A stretch of DNA of 64,000 nucleotides from Myxococcus stipitatus (lineage in GTDB: Bacteria; Myxococcota; Myxococcia; Myxococcales; Myxococcaceae), in the NCBI RefSeq assembly GCF_021412625.1, contig NZ_JAKCFI010000003.1:682001-746000 (forward strand). The letters run 5' to 3'. This document shows positions 52,055-60,455 of this stretch, piece after piece. Under the pieces are notes generated by a model. The model had not been told where the DNA came from. It searched no databases and saw only the letters and a list, made by a program, of their open reading frames with translations. Made by a program: the position numbers and the translations under genes. Positions within the stretch are counted from its first letter, which is position 1; each line of letters begins with the position of its first letter.

Positions 52055-54073
52055 ATGAACCCAGGACTGCTCCCACTCGTCGTGTCCTTGCTCGCTACCC
52101 AGGCTCCCGCGACCGCGCAGTCGCCCAGGCCCGCCGTGGCGAAGCCCTCCGTGCCCTCGCAGGTGCCCGGCATCGCGTCCCTGCCCGAGCTGCCCAACGT
52201 CTGGGTGAGCAACGTCCCGCCGGTACCGGAGGACGTGCGGCAGCGGCTGGACCAGTACCTGGAGGCGCGCTCCGCGTCGGTGCAGGACGTGAGCGACGAC
52301 GGCAAGCAGGTGCTCATCTCCACGCGCTTCGGCAACACCAGCCAGCTTCACGTGGTGGAGATGCCGATGGGGGCGCGCACGCAGCTGACGTTCACGGACG
52401 AGCCCATCAACAAGGCGCGCTTCCTGCCGGGAGACTCGCGCACCCTCTTCTTCCTCCAGGACAAGGGGGGCGGGGAGTTCTTCCAGGTGTTCCGGCTGGA
52501 CCGTCGCACGGGGCGCTCGGAGCTGTTGACGGATGGGAAGAGCCGGCACGAGGAACTGGTGGTGTCCCCGGACGGGCGCTGGCTGTCGTATGCGGGCACG
52601 GGCCGCAACGGCAAGGACACGGACGTGTACGTGGCGCCCACTTCGGACCCGAAGCAGGCGCGGCGGGTGACGGAGAAGGAGGGCACGTGGCAGCCGCTCG
52701 AGTTCTCGCGCGATGGGTCGAAGCTGCTGGTCCAGCAGTTCCGCGCGGCGGATGACTCGGACCTGTACGTGGCGGACGTGAAGACGGGGGCGCTTCGTCA
52801 AATCACCCCGAAGGAGGGCAAGGGGAGCGTCGAGGGGGCCGTGTTCACGCATGACGGCAAGGGCGTGTACCTGGTCACGGACCGCTACAGCGACTTCTCG
52901 CGGCTGTACCTGCTCGACGTGGAGAAGTCTCCGCCAGCGGGGACGCCGGAGTCGCTGACGAAGGCCGTGAGCTGGGACGTGACGGACCTGGCGCTCTCGC
53001 CGGATGGCAGGCAGCTCGCGCTGCTCTTCAACGAGGATGGGTTCACCACGATGTCGGTGCTGGACACGCGCACGCGGGCGTTGTCTCGCGTGGATTCGCT
53101 GCCCAAGGGCGTGGCGTACGGGTTGAGGTTCCCGAATCGGCGCTCGGACGTGGTGGCGCTGTCGTTCGGGGATACGAGTGGTCCCATCGATGCGTGGACG
53201 GTGGACCTGAAGGCGCGCAAGTCGACGCGGTGGACGCGCTCCGAGGTGGGCGGGCTGGACCCCTCGAGCTTCGCGGCGCCGTCGCTGGTCCGCTATCCCT
53301 CCACGGATGGCGTCCAGGTGCCCGCGTTCCTGTATCTGCCGAGGAACGTCACCTCGAAGGCGCCGGTGGTGGTGGTGTTCCACGGGGGCCCGGAGGGACA
53401 GTCGCGGCCCGCGTTCAACGCGATGGCGCAGTACCTGGTGAACGAACTGGGCATCGCGATGCTGATTCCCAACGTCCGGGGTTCGACGGGCTACGGCAAG
53501 GCGTACCGCGCGATGGATGACGGGGTGAAGCGCGAGCAGAGCCTGGCGGACATCGGCGCGACGCTGGACTACATCGCGTCGCGCAAGGACCTGGATGCGT
53601 CGCGCGTCGGCGTCTATGGCGGCTCGTACGGGGGCTACATGACGCTGGCGACGGTGGCGTTCTTCCCGGAGCGCGTGCGCGCGGCGGTGGACGTGGTGGG
53701 CATCTCCTCGCTGCCCAGCTTCCTTCAGAACACGCAGGCGTACCGGCGGGATTTGCGTCGCGCGGAGTACGGCGACGAGCGTGACCCGAAGGTGCGCGCG
53801 GTGCAGGAGCGGATTTCACCGCTGGGGTCGGTGGACAGGATTCGCGCGGCGCTCTACGTGCAGCAGGGCGCCAACGACCCGCGCGTGCCGCAGTCGGAGG
53901 CGGAGCAGATCGTCCAGGCGGTGCGCAAGCGGGCGCCGGATGTCTGGTACATGCTCGCCACGGACGAGGGGCACGGCTTCCAGAAGAAGCCCAACCGCGA
54001 CTACGCCCAGATGACCGCGCTCATGTTCTTCGAGAAGCATCTGGGACAGGCGGGCACCACGGCGAAGCCCTGA
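52055..54073 (+). CDS. Exported S9 prolyl-oligopeptidase-family peptidase
   Basis: 672 residues: signal peptide (LLPLVVSLLATQAPATAQ), a propeller with repeated SPDGRxLxY-type blades (residues about 60-390), and a C-terminal hydrolase with Ser 524 in YGGSYGGYM, Asp in GANDPRVP and His in DEGHGF, a full triad. Same family as the peptidase at 32861-34951 but not its close copy. It would degrade peptides in the periplasm or outside. Divergent from the desaturase gene with 191 bases between. Confidence 0.9.
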   Translation: MNPGLLPLVVSLLATQAPATAQSPRPAVAKPSVPSQVPGIASLPELPNVWVSNVPPVPEDVRQRLDQYLEARSASVQDVSDDGKQVLISTRFGNTSQLHVVEMPMGARTQLTFTDEPINKARFLPGDSRTLFFLQDKGGGEFFQVFRLDRRTGRSELLTDGKSRHEELVVSPDGRWLSYAGTGRNGKDTDVYVAPTSDPKQARRVTEKEGTWQPLEFSRDGSKLLVQQFRAADDSDLYVADVKTGALRQITPKEGKGSVEGAVFTHDGKGVYLVTDRYSDFSRLYLLDVEKSPPAGTPESLTKAVSWDVTDLALSPDGRQLALLFNEDGFTTMSVLDTRTRALSRVDSLPKGVAYGLRFPNRRSDVVALSFGDTSGPIDAWTVDLKARKSTRWTRSEVGGLDPSSFAAPSLVRYPSTDGVQVPAFLYLPRNVTSKAPVVVVFHGGPEGQSRPAFNAMAQYLVNELGIAMLIPNVRGSTGYGKAYRAMDDGVKREQSLADIGATLDYIASRKDLDASRVGVYGGSYGGYMTLATVAFFPERVRAAVDVVGISSLPSFLQNTQAYRRDLRRAEYGDERDPKVRAVQERISPLGSVDRIRAALYVQQGANDPRVPQSEAEQIVQAVRKRAPDVWYMLATDEGHGFQKKPNRDYAQMTALMFFEKHLGQAGTTAKP

Positions 54074-54418
54074 GCCACGGCGGTGGCCGCTCACCGGAAG
54101 ACCGCTCCGTGATGAAACGATGAAACACGGGTGGTTCAACAGTGAGGATGCCGGATACGGCGACGAGGATGATGGTCCCGTTCGGCTCCACGACCGTCCG
54201 TACACTCCGCTCGGTACGTGGGCCTTCACCGTGGTGACGCCTGGCAGTCCCGCTCCGGGGGCCTTTTCGCGTGGGATGGTCGATGCCTTGGAGGGCGCGA
54301 CAGGGTCATGAGCAGGCGGCCAGGCGCTCACCACGGGGTTGTCCGGGAGGGCGGCGGTATGCGGCGGATGGGTGGACGTTCATAGACTGCTCTGAGGAAG
54401 GGACGAGGAGGTCTCCAG
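54074..54418. other. Intergenic 345 bases, possible tiny ORF
   Basis: A 63-codon frame at 54120-54311 (acidic N-terminal half, MKHGWFNSEDAGYGDEDD) has no good ribosome site and only moderate codon bias; I do not call it a gene. A short direct repeat GATGAAAC occurs just before it. Nothing else is recognised. Confidence 0.3.
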
Positions 54419-54964
54419 ATGAAGCGCTATTCGAGGTCGCTCCGCGCCGGCGTATTCGCGATGGGAATCCTGCTGGGCGCCGGAGGCGCGCTGTCCGCGC
54501 CGCGACAGGACGCCATCGCCCTGCGCATCGCCCGCCAGCAGTACAACCTGGTGATGACGGGCGACACGGTGACGGGCCAGGACTTCCAGGTGACCCGCTC
54601 GCCCGGCGCCCTGCGTGGCCGCACCCACCTGGGCGTCGTCGACTTCCAACTGAAGCCGGGCGAGGTGACCGGCCTGCTGGGCGCCGCGATGGTGAACCTG
54701 AAGGTGAAGCGGGAGGGCGATACCCTCGTCGCGGACGGCGCCTTCGGCGGCCGACCCGGGCGAGTGAAGCTCTCCCCCGACTATCTCGAGCTCTACCTGC
54801 GCGACTGCACCTACCGCTTGAAGGCGAAGGAGCCCGGCCGTTCCTACGAGGGCCGGCGCAGCTGTGACCGGGCCTCGGTCCCCGATTCGGAGATCTTCCT
54901 GCCGGACGAGTTCCTGGCCGCCAGCCCGGAGGAGCAGGCCGCGCTCCTGCTGCTGGCCATCTGA
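54419..54964 (+). CDS. Exported protein of unknown function
   Basis: 181 residues with a signal peptide (AGVFAMGILLGAGGALSAP). The mature part is beta-rich with an LGVVDFQLKPGEVTGLLG segment, two cysteines (RDCTYRL and RRSCDRAS) that may form a disulphide, and an Ala/Glu/Leu-rich end. Not recognised. GGAGG lies seven bases before the ATG. Convergent with the large histidine kinase ten bases away. Confidence 0.75.
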   Translation: MKRYSRSLRAGVFAMGILLGAGGALSAPRQDAIALRIARQQYNLVMTGDTVTGQDFQVTRSPGALRGRTHLGVVDFQLKPGEVTGLLGAAMVNLKVKREGDTLVADGAFGGRPGRVKLSPDYLELYLRDCTYRLKAKEPGRSYEGRRSCDRASVPDSEIFLPDEFLAASPEEQAALLLLAI

Positions 54965-54974
54965 CGCCCTCGCG

Positions 54975-57677
54975 TCACGCGGTGCGGGGCAGCTCCACGG
55001 TGAACGTGGAGCCCACGCCCAGCTCGCTGCGCACGTTGATGGTGCCGCCCATCGCCTCGACGATCTGCCGGGTAATCCAGAGCCCCAGCCCGAAGCCGCC
55101 GTAGTTGCGCTCGGACACGGCGCGCTCGAAACGGCGGAACAGGCGCGGCAGGTGCTCCTCCGCGATGCCGATTCCGCCGTCCGTCACCTCCACCCGCACG
55201 CCCGTCGCGTGGCGCGCGAGCATGACGCGCACTGGGTTGCCCCGCCCGTACTTCACCGCGTTGCTCACCAGGTTGGTGAGCACCTGGTCCAACCGCAGCT
55301 TGTCCCAGAGGCCGTGGACGTCCGAGTCCAGGGCCAGCTCCAGGCGCGTGCTCGTGCGCTCCAGCTCCGGCTCGAAGCGCTCCACCACCTCGCGCACCAG
55401 CGCCGCCAGGTCCAGCGGCTCCGGGCTCAGCTCCAGCCGCCCCGCGCTGATGCGCGACACGTCCAGCAGGTCGTGGATGAGCTGCGTCTGCCGCTTCACC
55501 TGCCGGTCCACCACGTCCAGCGCGCGCGCCAGCCGCTCCGGCGGAACGCCCGAGGGCGAGCGGGCCAGCGCCGCCAGCATGCTCTGCACCTGGAGCTGGA
55601 GGGCGCTGATGGGCGTCTTCAGCTCGTGGCTGGCGATGGAGAGGAACTCCTCGCGCAGGCGGATGGCCTGTCGCGCGTCGCGGTAGAGCCGCGCGTTGTC
55701 GATGGCCAGCGCCGACCGGCGCGCCAGCTCCTGCGCCAGCGCCAGGTCCTGCGTGTCGTAGTCCCGCTTCGTCGTGACGAACGTCAGCGCCCCCAGCGTC
55801 TGGCCCCGCACCTGGAGCGGCACGCACATCCACGCGCCACAGCCGGTCCTGCCCGTCGCGGTGCGCGTGCCGCCGGGCGGGCCGAACCCCACGCCCGTGC
55901 GCAGCTCCGGCACGCCGGACGCCACCACGCGCGCCACCACCACCGCGCCCGGGGCGGGCAGCGTATCGGTGGTGACCTCGCCCTCGTGCGCCGTCGCCAT
56001 GCACCGCACCGCGCTCTCGTCGTCCGCGAGGTACACCGCGCAGGACTGCGCATACGTCGGCACGGCCAGGTGCGCCACCCGCTCCAGCGTCTCCTCCTGG
56101 TCCAGGCTGGTGGCGAGCACGCCGCCCGCCTCCGCGAGGAAGTGCTGCGCCGCCTCGCTGCGCTGCCGCTCGGTGACGTCCACCGCCATGCTCAGCACCT
56201 GCTCGGAGCCGCCCGCCGGATGCACCAGCGCCGTCCACAGCGCCACCTGGATGAGCGAGCCGTCCTTGCGCCGGCGCTGCATCACCGCGCCGCCCAGCGA
56301 CTCGCCTCGCGCGGCCTTCTCCAGGTTGCGGCGGAACTCGGCGTGCTTGCCCTCGGGGACCACCGGCAGCACCTCGCCCAGCACCTCCTCCGCCTTCCAC
56401 CCGAAGATGCGCTCCGCGGCGGGGTTCCACATCCGCACCCGCCCCTCGATGTCCACCAGCAGGATGGAGGCGGGGGACGCCTGGATGATGGCCGCCAGGC
56501 GCTTGTTGGCCTCGGCCAGCTCCGCGCGCGCCGCCTGCTCCTGCTCCAACAACCGCGCGCGCCCGACCGCCTGCCCCGCGTGGTGCGCCAGCAGCTCGAG
56601 GAAGGCCTGCTCGTCCGGGTCGAAGTCGCGCGTCTCCGGGAAGGCGAACAGCAGCACGCCCAGCGCGCGCCCCTCCGCCATCAGCGGCAGGCAGGCCACG
56701 GACGGCGAGGGCGTGCGCATCACCTGGGAGCGCTTCTCGGCCTCGTGGGGGTAGCGCTGCTCCATGGCCTCCAGCGTCTCCACCCAGATGGGGCGCGCCT
56801 CCAGGATGGCGGCCGTCATGGGCCCCGTGCCATCCAGCGGCATCAACCCGAAGGTGTCGATGAAGCCCAGCGAGTCGTCATAGCCGGAGCAGCGCAGCAT
56901 CCGCGCGTGCTGCCCCTCCACCACCCAGAGCGCGCCGCGCCTCGCCCCCACCGCGCGCAGGCCCTGGTCGACGATGACCTCCGCCACCCGCTCCGCGGTG
57001 AGCACCTGGGACAGCTCCGCCGTCACCCGCTGCAACCGCGACAGGCGCCCGGCCGCCACCTCCGCCGCCTGTCGCGCCTTCTTCTCCGCCGCGTACGCGC
57101 GCGCCACGTCCAGCGCCAGCGCGGCCCGGTCCGCCAGCTCCTGGAGCAGCAGCTGCTCCCCCGACTCGAGCGGCCTCGCCGCCGAGTCCCGCCACACGGT
57201 GAGGGTGCCCAGGCCGCGCCCGCGCGCACGCAGCGGCAACAGCATCAGCCGGGTGAAGGTGAAGTGGTCCAGCAGCCCCTGCTGCTGGGGCGGCACCAGC
57301 CGGCGCAGCTCCTCTGGATCAGAGTCCAGCATCCGCAGCGCCTCGCCCGTGCGCAGCACCTCCGCCGAGGGGCCCTCGTCCGCGCGCAGCGCCGCGGGGT
57401 TGAGCGTCTGGAACAGCAGCCGCGCCTCGGGCGTGGAGGCGGCCGAGGCCACGGTGCGCAGCCAGAGCCCGTCCTCGGAGAGCAGCCGCAACGTGCAGGC
57501 GGCGCCCAGCAGCGGCACCACCAGCCCGCAGAGCCGGTCCATGACGGCGGGGGGCTCCAGGCTGGCATCCGCCAGCACCCGGGAGGCCTCCGCCAGCAAC
57601 GCCAGCCGCTCCTCCACCTCCGGGGCCTGCCCCCCGAACTGCCGCGCGTCTCCGAGTCGAGATGCTGCCATCGTCAT
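54975..57677 (-). CDS. Multi-sensor histidine kinase (GAF-GAF-PAS-GAF-HisKA-HATPase)
   Basis: 900 residues, no membrane segment. Three GAF-like sensor domains (residues about 25-170, 200-345 and 480-640), a PAS domain between the second and third (AIIQASPASILLVDIEGRVRMWNPAAERIFGW), then HisKA SIASHELKTPISAL (His about 684), and HATPase NLVSNAVKYGRG, GIGIAEEHLPRLF, GFGLGLWITRQ. No receiver, so it needs a separate regulator. ATG at 57677; the next in-frame ATG is two codons later. Its kinase core resembles that of the gene at 1-2124. The open frame continues upstream only as antisense shadow of kup. Confidence 0.9.
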   Translation of the reverse strand: MTMAASRLGDARQFGGQAPEVEERLALLAEASRVLADASLEPPAVMDRLCGLVVPLLGAACTLRLLSEDGLWLRTVASAASTPEARLLFQTLNPAALRADEGPSAEVLRTGEALRMLDSDPEELRRLVPPQQQGLLDHFTFTRLMLLPLRARGRGLGTLTVWRDSAARPLESGEQLLLQELADRAALALDVARAYAAEKKARQAAEVAAGRLSRLQRVTAELSQVLTAERVAEVIVDQGLRAVGARRGALWVVEGQHARMLRCSGYDDSLGFIDTFGLMPLDGTGPMTAAILEARPIWVETLEAMEQRYPHEAEKRSQVMRTPSPSVACLPLMAEGRALGVLLFAFPETRDFDPDEQAFLELLAHHAGQAVGRARLLEQEQAARAELAEANKRLAAIIQASPASILLVDIEGRVRMWNPAAERIFGWKAEEVLGEVLPVVPEGKHAEFRRNLEKAARGESLGGAVMQRRRKDGSLIQVALWTALVHPAGGSEQVLSMAVDVTERQRSEAAQHFLAEAGGVLATSLDQEETLERVAHLAVPTYAQSCAVYLADDESAVRCMATAHEGEVTTDTLPAPGAVVVARVVASGVPELRTGVGFGPPGGTRTATGRTGCGAWMCVPLQVRGQTLGALTFVTTKRDYDTQDLALAQELARRSALAIDNARLYRDARQAIRLREEFLSIASHELKTPISALQLQVQSMLAALARSPSGVPPERLARALDVVDRQVKRQTQLIHDLLDVSRISAGRLELSPEPLDLAALVREVVERFEPELERTSTRLELALDSDVHGLWDKLRLDQVLTNLVSNAVKYGRGNPVRVMLARHATGVRVEVTDGGIGIAEEHLPRLFRRFERAVSERNYGGFGLGLWITRQIVEAMGGTINVRSELGVGSTFTVELPRTA

Positions 57678-57929
57678 TGCGCCCCCGCGGCAACCATCGG
57701 AGCACGGGAACAGCAGGCAGGCGACTGAACCCGACGCCCCCCGGCCCTCGGTCATGGCTGGACAACATACGTGCATCCGCGACTGTTCACCTCGGACGCA
57801 CGCTCCGTCGCACAGCCCGCGCGGGCAGCGCGGAATGGAGGGATTTGCGTACATCCGCCCACCGTTTCGGGGGAGGGGTGGGCCCGCGCCGGTTATTGCT
57901 ACCCACAGGGGTTCAGTTAAACGGGGGCC
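57678..57929. other. Divergent intergenic region between kinase and kup
   Basis: 252 bases. It probably contains promoters for both genes. I looked for a c-di-AMP (ydaO-type) riboswitch, common upstream of kup in some bacteria, and did not find its conserved blocks. Confidence 0.4.
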
Positions 57930-59855
57930 GTGAAAGCGACCACCACCGGGGTTCCGGGCGGCGAGGAGGTTCGGCAAGGTCCCGACACCTTCAAGCGCAC
58001 GGCGCTCCTGGCCCTCGGGGCCCTGGGCATCGTCTACGGAGATATCGGGACGAGCCCGCTGTACGCGCTGCGCGAGTGTTTCAACGGACCCCACGGCATC
58101 GCCCCCACGCCGCAGAACGTGCTGGGGGTGCTGTCGCTCATCTTCTGGTCCCTCATCATCATCGTGTCCGTGAAGTACCTCATCTTCGTGATGAGGGCGG
58201 ACAACCGGGGCGAGGGCGGCATCCTGGCGCTGATGGCGTTGGTGATGCAGCGGCAGAAGGGGCAGCAGGCCCACACCCCGCGTCCGGTGCTCATCGTGCT
58301 GGGCATCTTCGGCGCCGCGCTCCTCTATGGCGACGGGCTCATCACCCCGGCCATCACCGTGCTCAGCGCGGTGGAGGGCTTGAGCGTGGCCACGCCGGTG
58401 TTCGAGCCCTACGTGGTGCCCATCACCCTGGTCATCCTGTTCGTCCTCTTCCTGGTGCAGCGGCACGGCACCGCGGGCATCGGGGCGGTGTTCGGCCCAC
58501 TCATGTGCGTGTGGTTCTTCACGCTGGCGGTGCTGGGGGTGAAGGAGCTGGTGCACAACCCGGCGGTGCTGGGAGCGCTCCTGCCCACGCACGGCGTGCT
58601 CCTGCTCGTGCACAGCGGCTGGCACGGCTTCCTGGTGCTGGGCGGCGTGTTCCTGGTCGTGACGGGGTGCGAGGCGCTCTACGCGGACATGGGCCACTTC
58701 GGCTGGAAGCCCATCCGCTGGGCGTGGTTCTCCACGGTGCTGCCGGGGCTGATGCTCAACTACCTGGGGCAGGGCGCGTTGCTGCTGCGCGACCCGACCG
58801 CGGCGCGCAACCCGTTCTTCCTGCTGGCGCCCTCGTGGTTGCTCTACCCGCTGGTGGCCCTGGCGGCCGTGGCGGGCATCATCGCGTCCCAGGCGCTCAT
58901 CTCCGGGGCGTTCTCGCTGACGCGGCAGGCGATGCAACTGGGCTACAGCCCGCGCATGGAGGTGGTGCACACCTCGGCGGAGGAGATGGGGCAGATCTAC
59001 CTGCCCGGTATCAACGCGGCGCTGCTGGTGGGCGTCTTCGCGCTGGTGCTGACGTTCCGCTCGTCCAGCGCGCTGGCGGCCGCGTACGGCATCGCCGTGT
59101 CCACGACGATGGTCATCACGTCCCTCATGGCCTACGTGGTCGCGCGCGAGCGCTGGGCGGTGAGCCGGTGGGTGGCCATCCCCATCGCCGGGGTTCTCTT
59201 CACGGTGGAGCTGTCGTTCTTCAGCGCCAACGCGATGAAGCTGGCGGACGGCGGCTGGTTCCCGCTGCTGTTGGCCATCATCGTCTTCACGTTGATGACG
59301 ACGTGGAAGCGCGGGCGCGACATCCTCGCGGGCAAGCTGCGCGCGGCGAGCATCCCGCTCAAGGAGCTGCTGGGCAGCTTCGGCGACCACCCGCCCGTGC
59401 GGGTGCCCGGCACGGCCATCTTCATGACGGGCAACGCCGAGGGCACGCCGCCGGCGCTCCTGCACAACCTGAAGCACAACAAGGTGCTGCACGAGCAGGT
59501 GGTGTTGCTGACCATCCTGTCCGAGGACGTGCCGCACGTGCCGCCCACCGAGCGCGTGGAGGTGGAGCCGCTGGAGCAGGGCTTCGTGCGTGTGGTGGCG
59601 CGCTACGGCTTCATGGAGAACCCGAGCATCCCGGACGTGCTCAAGCGCTGCCGCGAGAAGGGGCTCCAGTTCCAGCTGATGGGGACCAGCTTCTTCCTCG
59701 GCCGCGAGACGCTGATTCCCACCAAGCGGCCCGGCATGGCGGTGTGGCGCGAGGCGCTGTTCGCCTGGATGAGCCGCAACGCGCGCAGCGCCACCGCGTA
59801 CTTCCGGATTCCGCCCAACCGCGTGGTGGAGCTGGGCAGCCAGGTGGAGCTGTAG
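57930..59855 (+). CDS. kup: Kup-family potassium uptake protein
   Basis: 641 residues. The family start ALLALGALGIVYGDIGTSPLYALRECF with the conserved GD(I)GTSPLY motif, about 12 hydrophobic helices, the GxLLYGDGLITPAITVLSAVEGL segment, and a cytoplasmic C-terminal domain (HVPPTERVEVEPLEQGFVRVVARYGFMENP). It imports K+ by proton symport. GTG start at 57930 with GGGGG upstream. Length is normal. Divergent from the multi-sensor kinase; three tRNA-like sequences follow 3' of it. Confidence 0.93.
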   Translation: MKATTTGVPGGEEVRQGPDTFKRTALLALGALGIVYGDIGTSPLYALRECFNGPHGIAPTPQNVLGVLSLIFWSLIIIVSVKYLIFVMRADNRGEGGILALMALVMQRQKGQQAHTPRPVLIVLGIFGAALLYGDGLITPAITVLSAVEGLSVATPVFEPYVVPITLVILFVLFLVQRHGTAGIGAVFGPLMCVWFFTLAVLGVKELVHNPAVLGALLPTHGVLLLVHSGWHGFLVLGGVFLVVTGCEALYADMGHFGWKPIRWAWFSTVLPGLMLNYLGQGALLLRDPTAARNPFFLLAPSWLLYPLVALAAVAGIIASQALISGAFSLTRQAMQLGYSPRMEVVHTSAEEMGQIYLPGINAALLVGVFALVLTFRSSSALAAAYGIAVSTTMVITSLMAYVVARERWAVSRWVAIPIAGVLFTVELSFFSANAMKLADGGWFPLLLAIIVFTLMTTWKRGRDILAGKLRAASIPLKELLGSFGDHPPVRVPGTAIFMTGNAEGTPPALLHNLKHNKVLHEQVVLLTILSEDVPHVPPTERVEVEPLEQGFVRVVARYGFMENPSIPDVLKRCREKGLQFQLMGTSFFLGRETLIPTKRPGMAVWREALFAWMSRNARSATAYFRIPPNRVVELGSQVEL

Positions 59856-59946
59856 GGCCAAGCCCCGCCCGGCGTGTCGGGTGGGGCGTCGCCTCGCGCG
59901 TTGCGACGGGCCGGAACGTCGGGCGATGCTCCGGGCCGCTCGGGCT

Positions 59947-60023
59947 CGGGGCGTAGCGCAGCGGTCGTCGCGCCGGGGGCGCCAGATCCCCGGAGGACGC
60001 CGGTTCGACTCCGGTCGCCCCGT
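59947..60023 (+). tRNA. tRNA-like sequence 1, extended anticodon stem
   Basis: Cloverleaf with acceptor CGGGGCG/CGCCCCG (7 perfect pairs), U8-A9, short D-arm, 5-base variable loop AGGAC and T-arm with TTCGACT loop (one G-U pair). The anticodon arm has a 7-bp stem instead of 5 and a loop CGCCAGA without U33, so no anticodon can be assigned with confidence. No encoded CCA. Pseudo-tRNA or atypical tRNA. Confidence 0.5.
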
Positions 60024-60080
60024 GTCCGGGCGCCACTTGATTCCCGTCGACCCTGCCTGCATCGTCGGCCCTGCTCGGCG

Positions 60081-60153
60081 GGGCGCGTAGCGCAGCGGTT
60101 GTCGCGCCTGACTGCTAATCAGGAGGACGCCGGTTCGACTCCGGCCACGTCCC
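60081..60153 (+). tRNA. tRNA-like sequence 2, GCU anticodon
   Basis: 73 bases. Acceptor GGGCGCG/CACGTCC (one G-U pair and one C-A mismatch), D-arm with GCG/CGC stem, anticodon stem CCTGA/TCAGG with canonical loop CTGCTAA (U33, anticodon GCU, serine codons AGC/AGU), variable AGGAC, T-arm GCCGG-TTCGACT-CCGGC. It has a short variable loop, unlike normal tRNA-Ser with its long arm. No encoded CCA. The most tRNA-like anticodon arm of the three. Confidence 0.6.
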
Positions 60154-60211
60154 GTCCGGGCGTTGCTTGCGCGAGGCCCAGGGGCCCGGCAGTCTCCCAC
60201 GTGCTCGGGCC

Positions 60212-60284
60212 CGAGGCGTAGCGCAGCGGTCGTCGCGCCTCATCAGCAATGAGGAGGACACCGGTTCGAATCCGGTCGCCTCGA
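60212..60284 (+). tRNA. tRNA-like sequence 3, loop TCAGCAA
   Basis: 73 bases. Acceptor CGAGGCG/CGCCTCG perfect, U8-A9, D-arm GCG/CGC, anticodon stem CCTCA/TGAGG, loop TCAGCAA (C at position 33, formal anticodon AGC), variable AGGAC, T-arm ACCGG-TTCGAAT-CCGGT, discriminator A. Fold is otherwise regular, but the missing U33 makes normal decoding doubtful. No encoded CCA. Confidence 0.5.
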
Positions 60285-60455
60285 GTCCGGGCGTGGCTCC
60301 CGTTCCGAAGAACGCCGGTCGCCTTCCAATGCTCCTCCTCGTCCCTGGCTTCCCGCGAGCGTCCCTTGCGGCGCCCCTGGGGTCTCGGCACGCTCCGCCC
60401 CGGTGTCTTCGTGCCGTGGCTGACGGCGCGGGAGCGGTCGGCTCGGAGAGCGTGG

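Noticed and set aside
54120..54311. 63-codon ORF as a peptide precursor gene
   Set aside because: No good ribosome site, moderate codon bias, and no maturation genes nearby.
57678..57929. Possible c-di-AMP riboswitch before kup
   Set aside because: The conserved blocks of the ydaO-type aptamer are not present.
57678..60200. Upstream extension of the large minus-strand kinase frame
   Set aside because: It is the antisense of kup and has shadow composition; the GAF domain starts just after 57677.
59947..60284. Interpretation of the tRNA-like array as allo-tRNA or selenocysteine tRNA
   Set aside because: Acceptor/T-arm lengths are the normal 7/5 and there is no long variable arm.
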